64,000 bases of DNA from an uncultured Pseudomonadota bacterium (lineage in GTDB: Bacteria; Myxococcota_A; Bradymonadia; Bradymonadales; Bradymonadaceae), in NCBI GenBank assembly GCA_913057905.1, contig CAJXPB010000001.1, forward strand, positions 682,001 to 746,000, written 5' to 3'. Positions 45,517-54,101 of this stretch are shown piece by piece (the stretch's first letter is position 1; every line of letters starts with the position of its first letter). Below the pieces are notes generated by a model that saw only the letters and a list, made by a program, of their open reading frames with translations, searched no databases and was not told the origin of the DNA. Made by a program: the position numbers and the translations under genes.

Positions 45517-47430
45517 ATGCCGACCTGCCCAGAATGTCTGCAGCAAAACCCAGAACTCGGGGCCAAATGCCCTCGTTGCGAGGACAGCTACTACGTCGAT
45601 GACGAGGCCGCGAAGTCCTCGGAGCGGGACCCGTACATCGGCAAGATGGCCGCCGACAAATTCGTGGTCGTCTCGCGCATCAGCGAAGGTGGGATGGGGA
45701 CGGTCTACCAGGCACTGCAGTTGCCCGTCGACCGGAAGGTCGCCTTCAAGGTGCTACGCGCAGACCTGGAGGACAACGAAGATATCCGGCGACGCTTCAT
45801 CCGCGAGGCACGGGCCGTCGCGAAAATCGCCCACCCGAATATCATCCACCTGCACGACTTCGGGTTCGACGAGTCCGGCTACCCGTACATGGTGATGGAG
45901 TATGCGCCGGGGACGAACCTGGATGAATGGATCTATCGCGACGATATCACCCTGGACCGCGCACTGCATGTCACCCGACAGATCCTCTCGGCTCTGGCCG
46001 ATGCCCACGCCGCCGGTATCGTCCACCGAGACCTAAAACCCGAGAACATCATCGTCCGGGGAACGGGAACCGACGAAGATTTCATCAAACTGCTCGACTT
46101 TGGCATCGCCCGGATGGTCAATGAACAGGCCACCTCGGGACTTACCCGGGAAGGAGAGGTCTTCGGCACTCCCCACTACATGTCCCCGGAGCAGGCCGAG
46201 GGAGAAACCGGGGTCGGCACGGCGGCCGATGTCTATGCTATCGGGCTGATCCTCTACGAGATGCTGTGCGGCGAGCACCCCTTCGATGCCCCGAAACCCC
46301 TGTCGATTCTCTTCAAACAGATCAACGAACCCCTTCCCCGGATCGAGCCGCGACCCGGCTTTGATGTCCCCGACTGGGTCGGCGAGGTCATCCGCAAGGC
46401 CACCGAGAAGAAGCCGGCCCACCGCTTCGAAGATGCCGGTGCTATGCTGGCAGCCTTCGAAGATCCCCGGACAATCACCGGCGGTGCCGCCTCCCGGGAG
46501 CGCCCGGCGCCGGCAGCCGGTGACCCTGCGCCGCGTCCCGAGGAGCCCGCGACAGACTCCGCCACGGCCGCCCCGGCGGATTCAGACACTCCGGCCGGGC
46601 AACCGACGCCATCGGCCGCCGATGTCGATGTCGACGACCCAAATCCGACGATCGATCCCGCCTCCGACGATGCGACCGCGATGGCCGCATCGGGGTTGGG
46701 ATGGGGACGACGTCACCTGGTCGCCACGGTGATCGGCGCCGGAGTGGTACTCCTGCTCGGCGGGAGCTCTCTGTTTCTCATGTTGCCAACCTCCGCGGAG
46801 GACCGTGGCGCAACAGGCTCGACCGACGCGGGGATAAATCCGACGGCGGCGGTCAGCGACGATGCCGGGATGGCCGAAGCGACCACACCGGATGGAGGGG
46901 CGCCGCTGGAAGCGTCTTCGGAAACACGAACCGACGCCGGCGATCCGTCGCTCGGGACCGAACCCGACGAACGGGCAGCGTCCGAGGATGATTCGCCGGC
47001 GCCCTCTGAGACACGGGAAGCGGAGGAGGCGGACTTGGAAGGTGGGACGGCCGACGACGAGCGGCCCGTGGCCGACGAGTCGAAGGACGAACCGGCGGGA
47101 AGCCGGACAGGATCCTCCAATTCGACCGGTGGCGCCGGCACTGAACGCGAGGGCACGGGTCCGGCGCCTCAGACAGATGACCAGCCCGATGGAGCTGCCG
47201 CAGCCCCCGACCCATCGGAGTCTGAATCGGCCCAAGACAGTACGGAACCGGAGCTGTTCGGCGCCCCGGCCGGCTCGCCATCCGAGCAGACGGAGTCCCA
47301 GAACGAGGAGTCGAATGACGAGATCGAAAAATTTGGAGATCCCAGCTCCGTGGACGATTCGTCGAAGCAGTCGGAGGATTCAGACGACACGGACGACAGT
47401 GTCCAGAAATTCGGCCCACCCGGGAAATAG
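45517..47430 (+). CDS. Zinc-ribbon Ser/Thr protein kinase, membrane-bound
   Basis: This 637-residue protein has a zinc ribbon (C-P-E-C, C-P-R-C) at the N-terminus, then a Hanks kinase domain (about residues 45-315) with the loop SEGGMGTVY, VAFKVL, HRDLKPEN (Asp172), and DFG (Asp194). A single membrane helix lies at about 402-424. The extracytoplasmic tail of 210 residues is low-complexity and acidic, with two closing motifs (EIEKFGDPSS, SVQKFGPPGK). Kinase is cytoplasmic; a signal is likely sensed outside. The next gene encodes an exported TPR protein on the same strand. A hairpin (45381-45397) lies upstream. Confidence 0.9.
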   Translation: MPTCPECLQQNPELGAKCPRCEDSYYVDDEAAKSSERDPYIGKMAADKFVVVSRISEGGMGTVYQALQLPVDRKVAFKVLRADLEDNEDIRRRFIREARAVAKIAHPNIIHLHDFGFDESGYPYMVMEYAPGTNLDEWIYRDDITLDRALHVTRQILSALADAHAAGIVHRDLKPENIIVRGTGTDEDFIKLLDFGIARMVNEQATSGLTREGEVFGTPHYMSPEQAEGETGVGTAADVYAIGLILYEMLCGEHPFDAPKPLSILFKQINEPLPRIEPRPGFDVPDWVGEVIRKATEKKPAHRFEDAGAMLAAFEDPRTITGGAASRERPAPAAGDPAPRPEEPATDSATAAPADSDTPAGQPTPSAADVDVDDPNPTIDPASDDATAMAASGLGWGRRHLVATVIGAGVVLLLGGSSLFLMLPTSAEDRGATGSTDAGINPTAAVSDDAGMAEATTPDGGAPLEASSETRTDAGDPSLGTEPDERAASEDDSPAPSETREAEEADLEGGTADDERPVADESKDEPAGSRTGSSNSTGGAGTEREGTGPAPQTDDQPDGAAAAPDPSESESAQDSTEPELFGAPAGSPSEQTESQNEESNDEIEKFGDPSSVDDSSKQSEDSDDTDDSVQKFGPPGK

Positions 47431-47526
47431 TGCTGGCAGAGTCGTGTTGTTGACGCACTCCCTGATCCATAGCACAACGGAGATGTGCGAATCGTTCGAC
47501 GCATCCCGACCGACCAGGTCCAGAGC

Positions 47527-48396
47527 ATGCACTCCAGAATTTCGCTACGGCACTGCCTCGCCCTTCTTCTGTCGTCGATTCTGATCTGTTCGACGACTCT
47601 GGCCACTGCAGGGACCGAAGAGGCCCGAGAGTACTACAAGGAGGCTGTTAAACTCTACAACGCCGGCAAATTCGAGGAGTCCGCCCGACTTCTCAAGAAG
47701 GCGTACGAAGAGGAGGCCAATCTCACGTACCAGTACAACCGGATCCGCGCCCTCCAGGGTGCCGGCAAGTACGAAGAGGCCCTGGAGGTCCTGAAAGCCT
47801 ATGAAAAGCCGATGCTCGATGCGAAGGGCTTCGACGACATCGAGCAAATCAAGGCCGACCTCAAGGAACAGGTTGCGGCGCAGAAGTCAGACGCCAAAAC
47901 TGAGGCGCAGGCCAAAGACTCCGACGCAGAAAGGGAAGCCCGCGAGACATTCACGCCCGCCCAAGAACCGCAGGCTCGGCAGCCCGATGCCACGGACCCG
48001 GATCCCGGAGCCGAGAGGTCGCCCACCGAGATCGCCGGATGGGCGAGTGTGGGCGCCGGAGCTGCCTCGATCGGTGCGGGCACGTTGCTCGCGTCGGGGC
48101 TTCTTCTGGGATTCGACCCACAATCCGAAGATACCACACCGGACACCGACCAACTGACTTTGCCGCAGGACAAATACGACAAGCTCCAGCGCCAGAAGGT
48201 CGCGTCGTTCGTGACCTTCGGCGTCGGTGCAGCCGCAGCGATCACCGGCGGCGTGCTCCTGTTGACCGGCGGGCAGGAGGCGCCCCCGGCCGAACAGGGG
48301 CAGGCCTCGGCCGAGTCGACCGAGCGACCCGAGGTCAGATTGACGCCGCTGTTTTCCTCCTCGGGCGGAGGAGCTCAACTCGGCATCGAATTTTGA
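47527..48396 (+). CDS. Exported TPR protein
   Basis: This 289-residue protein begins with a signal peptide (residues 1-29) and has two TPR-like helical pairs (AREYYKEAVKLYNAGKFEES, and a NRIRALQGAGKYEEA unit). A Lys/Gln/Asp-rich linker (about residues 110-155) leads to two Gly/Ala-rich hydrophobic segments (GWASVGAGAASIGAGTLLASG, FVTFGVGAAAAITGGVLLLTG) and a short C-terminal strand. The layout is common in myxobacteria beside kinases; it may hold periplasmic partners. Start: ATG of MHSRISLR, which opens the signal peptide; a GTG 14 codons earlier has a poorly spaced site. Confidence 0.75.
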   Translation: MHSRISLRHCLALLLSSILICSTTLATAGTEEAREYYKEAVKLYNAGKFEESARLLKKAYEEEANLTYQYNRIRALQGAGKYEEALEVLKAYEKPMLDAKGFDDIEQIKADLKEQVAAQKSDAKTEAQAKDSDAEREARETFTPAQEPQARQPDATDPDPGAERSPTEIAGWASVGAGAASIGAGTLLASGLLLGFDPQSEDTTPDTDQLTLPQDKYDKLQRQKVASFVTFGVGAAAAITGGVLLLTGGQEAPPAEQGQASAESTERPEVRLTPLFSSSGGGAQLGIEF

Positions 48397-48433
48397 GAGT
48401 CCATTTACCGATTCCAACACAAATTCCGACTTC

Positions 48434-48883
48434 ATGAGTAAGCTTCAGGACATTCTCGCAGACGCCGATCGCCGCGAACTCGTCGACGACGTCGTCTCGA
48501 TCATCGACGACGAAGTCGCCTCGAAAGGCGGGTTCGGTGGGGTGGCGCTCAAGACCGGATACAAGGCGGTCAAACGCCTGCGAAACGGACGCATGATCGA
48601 AGATGCGGCCGACGCGTTGCTCGATGATTTTACCCGGGCCCTTGCACCGCTGTACGATGATTATCTGGAGTCCGACGGCTACTCCACGTTCGAAGCCTAC
48701 ATCGACGAGCACGATCGCCGCGCAACCGACGCACTCCTGAGCATCACCGACGACAAGGCCGAAGACGCCGACAACCAGATTCTGCGCAAGACCTACAGCA
48801 AACTCCGCGGCAGTGCCGAGGGGCATGTCAAAGATGCCCTCCCCGCCGTAGGACAACTTATCGACGAACACGCCCCCGCATGA
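48434..48883 (+). CDS. DUF6918 family protein
   Basis: This 149-residue soluble helical protein matches the DUF6918 pattern: an opening SKLQDILADADRRELVDD, then VASKGGFGGVALKTGYKAVKRL (an amphipathic and Gly-rich segment), DDFTRALAPLYDDYLES, and a basic C-terminal SKLRGSAEGHVKDALP. The family is unstudied and widely found in deltaproteobacterial-type genomes. It follows the TPR gene by 37 bases and precedes recO by 21, so cotranscription is likely. Confidence 0.75.
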   Translation: MSKLQDILADADRRELVDDVVSIIDDEVASKGGFGGVALKTGYKAVKRLRNGRMIEDAADALLDDFTRALAPLYDDYLESDGYSTFEAYIDEHDRRATDALLSITDDKAEDADNQILRKTYSKLRGSAEGHVKDALPAVGQLIDEHAPA

Positions 48884-48904
48884 CCGGCGGAGCCTCGGGC
48901 CAAC

Positions 48905-49690
48905 ATGGCCGGCAAACACACAAGTCTCGTCTTCGTTCTGCGGAAGGTGGAATACGCCGAGCGCGATGTGATCGCCACGCTCTTTGCCCGGGATCGAGGG
49001 CGCTTCTCGGCGATCGCGAAGAACGCCCGGGGTAGCAAGCGTCGGTTTGGCGGTGGGATCCAGCCGATGCGATTGTTGCGCGCAGATTACACCGTCCGAA
49101 CGAACTCGGATCTGGCCCGGCTCGAATCCATCGACGTCCGGGAGGACTTCCCGGGCATCGAGGGCGATTTCGACAAAATCGCCTTCGGTTCATACGCCAC
49201 CGAGTGGACCAGAGAACTCACGGTCGACGCCGACCCCCGGCCCGACCTCTTCGACCTGGTGGGCCGATTCTACCGTCGACTCGACCGGGCCGATTGCGAC
49301 CCATTGCTGCTCGAAGTAGCCCTCCGCCACCTGCAGCTTCAGTTTTTCCGATACCTCGGCTCTCCTCCGAACCTCGATGAATGCATTCGGTGCGGGACAC
49401 CGACGGAATCGATGCAGAAGGTCTACGCGCTACGCGCCGGCGACGGCATCATCTGCCCCGACTGTGTGCGCACCGGAGAGGGCGTTGGAGTCGTCTTCCC
49501 CCAGACGCTCGAACTCCTGCGATACTTCAGGGCTCCCCAGGGCCGCCCCCCAGACGCGCTGACGAATTCCGATGCCCTGGCCCAGGCCCGCCGGATCATC
49601 GATGCCACAGCTTCCCAGTTTTTGGACCGTCGGCTTAAGAGCCGACCGACGCTCGAGACATCTCTGAAAGACCCCGGCGAACTGATCTAG
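48905..49690 (+). CDS. recO: DNA repair protein RecO
   Basis: This 261-residue protein has the RecO layout: N-terminal OB fold (LVFVLRKVEYAERDVIATLF, GRFSAIAKNARGSKRRFGGG), then a helical core and a zinc site formed by CIRCG and CPDC in the C-terminal half. RecO works with RecR to load RecA at gaps. The OB fold's basic loop and the Arg-rich GSKRR are conserved. It sits in a rightward cluster between the DUF6918 and 5'-nucleotidase genes. Confidence 0.93.
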   Translation: MAGKHTSLVFVLRKVEYAERDVIATLFARDRGRFSAIAKNARGSKRRFGGGIQPMRLLRADYTVRTNSDLARLESIDVREDFPGIEGDFDKIAFGSYATEWTRELTVDADPRPDLFDLVGRFYRRLDRADCDPLLLEVALRHLQLQFFRYLGSPPNLDECIRCGTPTESMQKVYALRAGDGIICPDCVRTGEGVGVVFPQTLELLRYFRAPQGRPPDALTNSDALAQARRIIDATASQFLDRRLKSRPTLETSLKDPGELI

Positions 49691-49716
49691 TTTTTGCACG
49701 CTATGAGGAAACCGTG

Positions 49717-51483
49717 ATGAGACCCACTGCACGCTTGACGTCCCGACTCGCCGGAGCCTTGCGCACGTGGTCGGTCGCCGTGTTGTTTGCCCTGGCAGCG
49801 ACGGCTTGCGCCACATCGCCGGACGCCGCCTCGGCCGACAGGGACGCCGACCGTCCCAATCGGACCGTTCGGGTCCTGGCCTTCAACGACTTCCACGGGC
49901 ATCTCGAAGGGCCGGTCGGAGAGATGCGTGTCGGCGAAGAGACCGTCGGGGTCGGTGGGGCCGGGGCGTTGGCCCGGCACGTCGAAGCTCAGCGCAAGGG
50001 GCCGCACGACACCGCCGTCGTGGTGGCCGGGGATCTCATCGGCGCAAGCCCGCTCGTTTCTGCGTTGTTTCATGATGAACCGACCATCGAAGCGATGAAT
50101 CAACTCGGCCTGGCGGCCGTCTCCGTGGGCAATCACGAATTCGACGAAGGCTGGCGAGAGCTTCGACGCATGGACGAAGGCGGCTGTCACGACGAGGAGG
50201 GATGCTTCGGCGGTGACGACTTCGCCGGAGCGGACTTTCCCTTCCTCGCTGCCAATGTCCTCACCCCCGAAGGAGAGACGCTCTTCGACCCCTACGTCAT
50301 CAAGGAGTACAACGGCGTGAAAGTTGGCTTCATCGGCGTGGCACTGGACTCTATTCCGTCGATCGTGATTCCCAGCGGAGTCGAGGGCCTCACCTTCACC
50401 GATGAAGCCAAGTCCCTGAATCGCTACGCCCGTGAGCTGCAAGACAGAGGAGTAGAGACGATCGTCGCGCTCATCCACGAAGGTGGATACCCCAAGGAGC
50501 CCTCCGAGGATGCCGATCCGGGCGGCTGCCCGGACCTCGAGGGGCCGATTCTCGACATTGCCGCGCGGACCTCCACCTCGGTCGATCTGATGGCCACCGG
50601 CCACACCCATCAGACCTACATTTGCAACCTCGACGGCCACCTGGTCACGAGCGCCGGAGACGAAGGTCGGTTTCTGACGCGAGTCGACCTCACGGTAGAC
50701 CCCGACACCGGAGATGTCGTCTCCAGAAAGGCCTCTCAGATCCCGGTGGTCACCGACGCGGGGAAACCCTCGGCCCTGAAGACGAAGCGGAGCCGGCGAG
50801 TCGACCGGGCCGTGAGCCGGTACGCTGCGCTCGCCAAGGAGAGAGCCCAGCGGGTTGTCGGCTACGTCACATCCTCGCTTTCAAACGAGCGAAACCAGGC
50901 AGGCGAGTCTCCGCTGGGATCTCTGGTTGCAGATGCCCAGTGGGCGGCCACGCGCAAACACGCCAATGCCGACTTCGCGTTGATGAACCCTGGAGGGCTT
51001 CGGGCGCCGCTCGGCATGAACCCCGGTGAAGACGAGACCGAGCACCGGCCCGTGACCTTCGGAGACCTCCACCGGACTCAACCGTTCCGAAACCGACTGG
51101 TCACCATGACGTTGACCGGAACACAGCTTCACACCGTCTTTGAGCGGCAGTGGGAAGGACAGGATCATCCGCGCATTCTTCAGGTCTCGGAGGGCGTGCA
51201 CGTCCGGTGGCATCCGGACCGCCCGGTCGGCGACCGCGTGGATATGGCCGACGTCACCATCGATGGCCAACCCCTCGAGTCCGATGCCACCTACCGGGTG
51301 ACCGTCAACAATTACCTCGCCGAAGGAGGGGATAACTTCGAGGTGTTCACCCAGGGGACCGACCGCGTCTCCGGTGGCCTCGATATCGACGCGATGCGGG
51401 AGTATCTCGCCGAACACTCACCGCTCGAGCCACCCGCAAAACCCCGGATCGAACGCGTGCCCGCCGATTCGTCCGCCGACTGA
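49717..51483 (+). CDS. 5'-nucleotidase/phosphoesterase lipoprotein, UshA-like
   Basis: This 588-residue protein has a lipoprotein signal ending LAATAC (Cys31), an N-terminal metallophosphoesterase domain with FNDFHGHLEG, AGDLIGAS, GNHEFDEGW and MATGHTHQTY, and a C-terminal nucleotidase domain (about residues 360-580: MNPGGLRAPLG, GDLHRTQPFRNRLVTM). It likely hydrolyses nucleotides in the envelope. A Cys-containing loop (GGCHDEEGCFGGDD) inserts in the catalytic domain. GAGG lies eight bases before this ATG; a GTG one codon earlier is also possible. It ends five bases from a convergent gene. Confidence 0.92.
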   Translation: MRPTARLTSRLAGALRTWSVAVLFALAATACATSPDAASADRDADRPNRTVRVLAFNDFHGHLEGPVGEMRVGEETVGVGGAGALARHVEAQRKGPHDTAVVVAGDLIGASPLVSALFHDEPTIEAMNQLGLAAVSVGNHEFDEGWRELRRMDEGGCHDEEGCFGGDDFAGADFPFLAANVLTPEGETLFDPYVIKEYNGVKVGFIGVALDSIPSIVIPSGVEGLTFTDEAKSLNRYARELQDRGVETIVALIHEGGYPKEPSEDADPGGCPDLEGPILDIAARTSTSVDLMATGHTHQTYICNLDGHLVTSAGDEGRFLTRVDLTVDPDTGDVVSRKASQIPVVTDAGKPSALKTKRSRRVDRAVSRYAALAKERAQRVVGYVTSSLSNERNQAGESPLGSLVADAQWAATRKHANADFALMNPGGLRAPLGMNPGEDETEHRPVTFGDLHRTQPFRNRLVTMTLTGTQLHTVFERQWEGQDHPRILQVSEGVHVRWHPDRPVGDRVDMADVTIDGQPLESDATYRVTVNNYLAEGGDNFEVFTQGTDRVSGGLDIDAMREYLAEHSPLEPPAKPRIERVPADSSAD

Positions 51484-51488
51484 CGCCA

Positions 51489-52577
51489 CTACCTGGGCAC
51501 GAGTTCGCCGACCATGGGGGCATGGTCAGACAGGGGCATCGTCTCCAGGCCGGAACCCTCGTCTTGTAGAACTCGTGTCGACTCGGCCCGAAAGCGCATG
51601 TTCGTGAACAGATAATCGAGCTTTCGGTTCCAGAAACCGTCGGGATCCGAGGTGAAGGTAAAATACGGGTCGTTGTCAGCCCGATACGACGCCAGGGTCA
51701 CCGCCGGCTGATATCGCTCGTACAGCGGCTCCAAGACGTCGACTTTGTCTGCGTAATCGGTGGCCTGATAGTCGTCGCACGTCATGTCCGGAAAGTCGGA
51801 CGTCTGGCGACTGCCGGGTGGAATGAGATTGAAGTCTCCCCCGGCGACAAACCGCTCGCCGGCTTCATCCAAGGCCTCGAGTTCGTCGAGCAGGACCTCG
51901 ACCTGTCGCCTCCGGGTCCCGTCCTTGGAAAACGCCGACAGGTGGGTATTCACCACCCAGAGGTCCCCGAGTCCTGGGATCCGTTGCCGTGCCTTCAGGA
52001 TATGTCGCTTCAGATAGAAATACCGCTCAAAGAACCACTGATCTCGGATGAGCGGGAGCGCCACCCGGGTGGCGTCCTGGAAGGGCCAGCGCGAGAGGAT
52101 CGCGTTGCCCGAATCGACGTGCCCGAGGCCCTTTTTGGGAATCCAGCTCGCGCGCCACTGCGAAGCGTAGACGCCGTGGCTGAGGTGAGTCTCGTCGAGC
52201 AACCACTGGACCTGGTCGATATCCGCCGAGCGTTTCGAACCGACATCGACCTCCTGCAACAACAATATGTCGGGTTTAACCCGTCGGATCGCATCGGCGA
52301 GCCCCCCCAGATGCCGACGCACCTCCCCAGGCTCCATGATGACCCGGTCGCCGGGGCAGTCGAAAAAGAAGAGGATCCGCCCGCCTCCAAATTTAATGTT
52401 CCAGGTCATCACCGAGACGGCCTCGACCGCTTCCGGGCTATCGCCAGGCTGGGCCGCGGTGTACGTCTGAGCGGGCTTCACGGAGTCGAACCGGGTATTG
52501 AATGGATCACAACCGAACAGGCTGAACATGGAGACTCCCAGACAGATCACTGCCAGATGCGTACCGAATGCTCGCAT
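51489..52577 (-). CDS. Endonuclease/exonuclease/phosphatase-family lipoprotein
   Basis: This 362-residue protein has a lipoprotein signal (lipobox FSLFGC, Cys23) and an EEP-fold catalytic domain with MTWNIKFGG (Asn), LLLQEVDVGS (Glu), VVNTHLSAFSKDG, AGGDFNLIPP and LSDHAPMVGEL (Asp-His). These residues make the usual divalent-metal phosphodiesterase site. Substrates range from DNA to phosphoinositides or sphingomyelin, so it cannot be assigned. The start was placed at the ATG opening the signal peptide; an upstream extension of 28 codons would bury it. It follows the PhoH gene by 34 bases. Confidence 0.88.
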   Translation of the reverse strand: MRAFGTHLAVICLGVSMFSLFGCDPFNTRFDSVKPAQTYTAAQPGDSPEAVEAVSVMTWNIKFGGGRILFFFDCPGDRVIMEPGEVRRHLGGLADAIRRVKPDILLLQEVDVGSKRSADIDQVQWLLDETHLSHGVYASQWRASWIPKKGLGHVDSGNAILSRWPFQDATRVALPLIRDQWFFERYFYLKRHILKARQRIPGLGDLWVVNTHLSAFSKDGTRRRQVEVLLDELEALDEAGERFVAGGDFNLIPPGSRQTSDFPDMTCDDYQATDYADKVDVLEPLYERYQPAVTLASYRADNDPYFTFTSDPDGFWNRKLDYLFTNMRFRAESTRVLQDEGSGLETMPLSDHAPMVGELVPR

Positions 52578-52611
52578 AGTGGTCTCGACACTCTTCGGGG
52601 TTCGGACCGAA

Positions 52612-54006
52612 TTACAGCAGGTTGGCGGCGAGCTCCGCCAGGCGTGAACGCTCGCCCTCAAAGAGCGTCACCGTCGCCGCACTCGCCTCGCCGCGGAACC
52701 GTTCGACCACGTGGGTCAACCCGTTGGATTCACTGTCGATGTAGGGGTTGTCGATCTGGTAGGGATCTCCGGTCAATACGATCTTGGTGTTTTCTCCGAC
52801 CCGCGTCAGAACCGTCTTGACTTCGTGGGGCGTCAGATTCTGAGCTTCATCGACGATCATGAACTGATCGGGCAGGGATCGGCCGCGAATGTAGGTCAAC
52901 GGCTCGACCTCGATGATCCCCATGTCCTGAAGCTCGTCGGCGCCCCGCCCCGCACGTTTGTCAGCCCGAGACAGACCCATCAGATACTCGACATTATCGA
53001 AGATCGGCTGCATCCATGGAGCCAATTTCTCCTCGAGGGTGCCCGGTAAGTAGCCGATGTCCTTGCCCATCGGAAAAATCGGGCGGCTGACGACGAGCTT
53101 CTGGAATTTCTGCTCGTCCGTCACCTTACGCAGGCCCGCCGCGATACTGAGCAGGGTCTTCCCGGTCCCGGCTTTGCCCACCAGGGTGACCAGGTCGATC
53201 TCGTCGTTCAGCAGCGCATCCATCGCGAAGGCCTGCTCCTTGTTGCGTGGCTCGATGCCCCACGCATTCGCCTTCAGCGAGCCGAGCGGCTCCAGACGCA
53301 CCGGCTCGCCGCGTTCGTAGTCGGAAGCCACACGCGCCAGAAAGGTCTGCCCGCTGCCCTCCTCGTCTCTGAGGAGGACGAACTCGTTGGGATAGTACCG
53401 CGACATCTGCCCCCCGGGGCTCTGGTCGGCGTCCGAAGATCGCACCGGAGGATAGTCGGAGCCGTCGAACATCAGACGCCCATCGGAGTGCAGTTTATTG
53501 ATGAGTCGAGCCGGGACCGTCGTCTCGCACGAGCCCGGATACAGCTCCTGGATCGAGACGTCGTGCTCTTCGTAGTTTTCGGCGTCGAGCCCGAGGACGT
53601 CCGCTCGTACGCGAAGGTTCGTATCCTTGGTGATCAGGATGCTCTCTTTGTCGGGCTCGCTCTCCTGCAGCTCCAGTGCGACCGCCAGAATGAAATTGTC
53701 CTTCTTTTCGGTGTGCAGAAACTTCGAGTCGACTTTTTCGGCCCATTTGTCGGGCATGAATGCGACGCGGACCGTTCCCCCGTGCTCCAGATCCACCCCC
53801 TCCCCGAGATTCCCGCGCTGGCGAAACCGATCCAGGATTCGGCCGATTTCGCGGGCGTTTCGACCCCGTTCGGTCAACTCGCGCTTAAAGGAGTCGATTT
53901 CCTCGACGACATAAATCGGGATAATGACATCGTTGTCACCAAACTTGCTGTAGGCCAGTGGGTCGTGCAGAAGGACGTTCGTGTCGAGAATGAAATTCTT
54001 GCTCAT
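52612..54006 (-). CDS. PIN-PhoH ATPase (PhoH2-like)
   Basis: This 464-residue cytoplasmic protein joins an N-terminal PIN ribonuclease domain (NFILDTNVLLHD, with Asp8 and further acidic residues such as VVEEIDSFKR) to a PhoH ATPase domain with GKAGTGKT (277-284), VVSRPIFPMGKDIGYLPG, MIVDEAQNLTPHEVKTVLTR and TGDPYQIDNPY. Such PhoH2/YlaK-type proteins are RNA helicase/nucleases. The usual separate antitoxin gene (PhoAT) is not seen upstream. It lies between the EEP lipoprotein and cyclase genes, same strand. Confidence 0.92.
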   Translation of the reverse strand: MSKNFILDTNVLLHDPLAYSKFGDNDVIIPIYVVEEIDSFKRELTERGRNAREIGRILDRFRQRGNLGEGVDLEHGGTVRVAFMPDKWAEKVDSKFLHTEKKDNFILAVALELQESEPDKESILITKDTNLRVRADVLGLDAENYEEHDVSIQELYPGSCETTVPARLINKLHSDGRLMFDGSDYPPVRSSDADQSPGGQMSRYYPNEFVLLRDEEGSGQTFLARVASDYERGEPVRLEPLGSLKANAWGIEPRNKEQAFAMDALLNDEIDLVTLVGKAGTGKTLLSIAAGLRKVTDEQKFQKLVVSRPIFPMGKDIGYLPGTLEEKLAPWMQPIFDNVEYLMGLSRADKRAGRGADELQDMGIIEVEPLTYIRGRSLPDQFMIVDEAQNLTPHEVKTVLTRVGENTKIVLTGDPYQIDNPYIDSESNGLTHVVERFRGEASAATVTLFEGERSRLAELAANLL

Positions 54007-54101
54007 GTCGGATCGGCGGGAGAGAGGGGACGACCAGTCGGATGTGAGTACGGCATCCCGAGTCTAACAGCGACCGGGGCGACGGGGGAACCCTTAACCG
54101 C

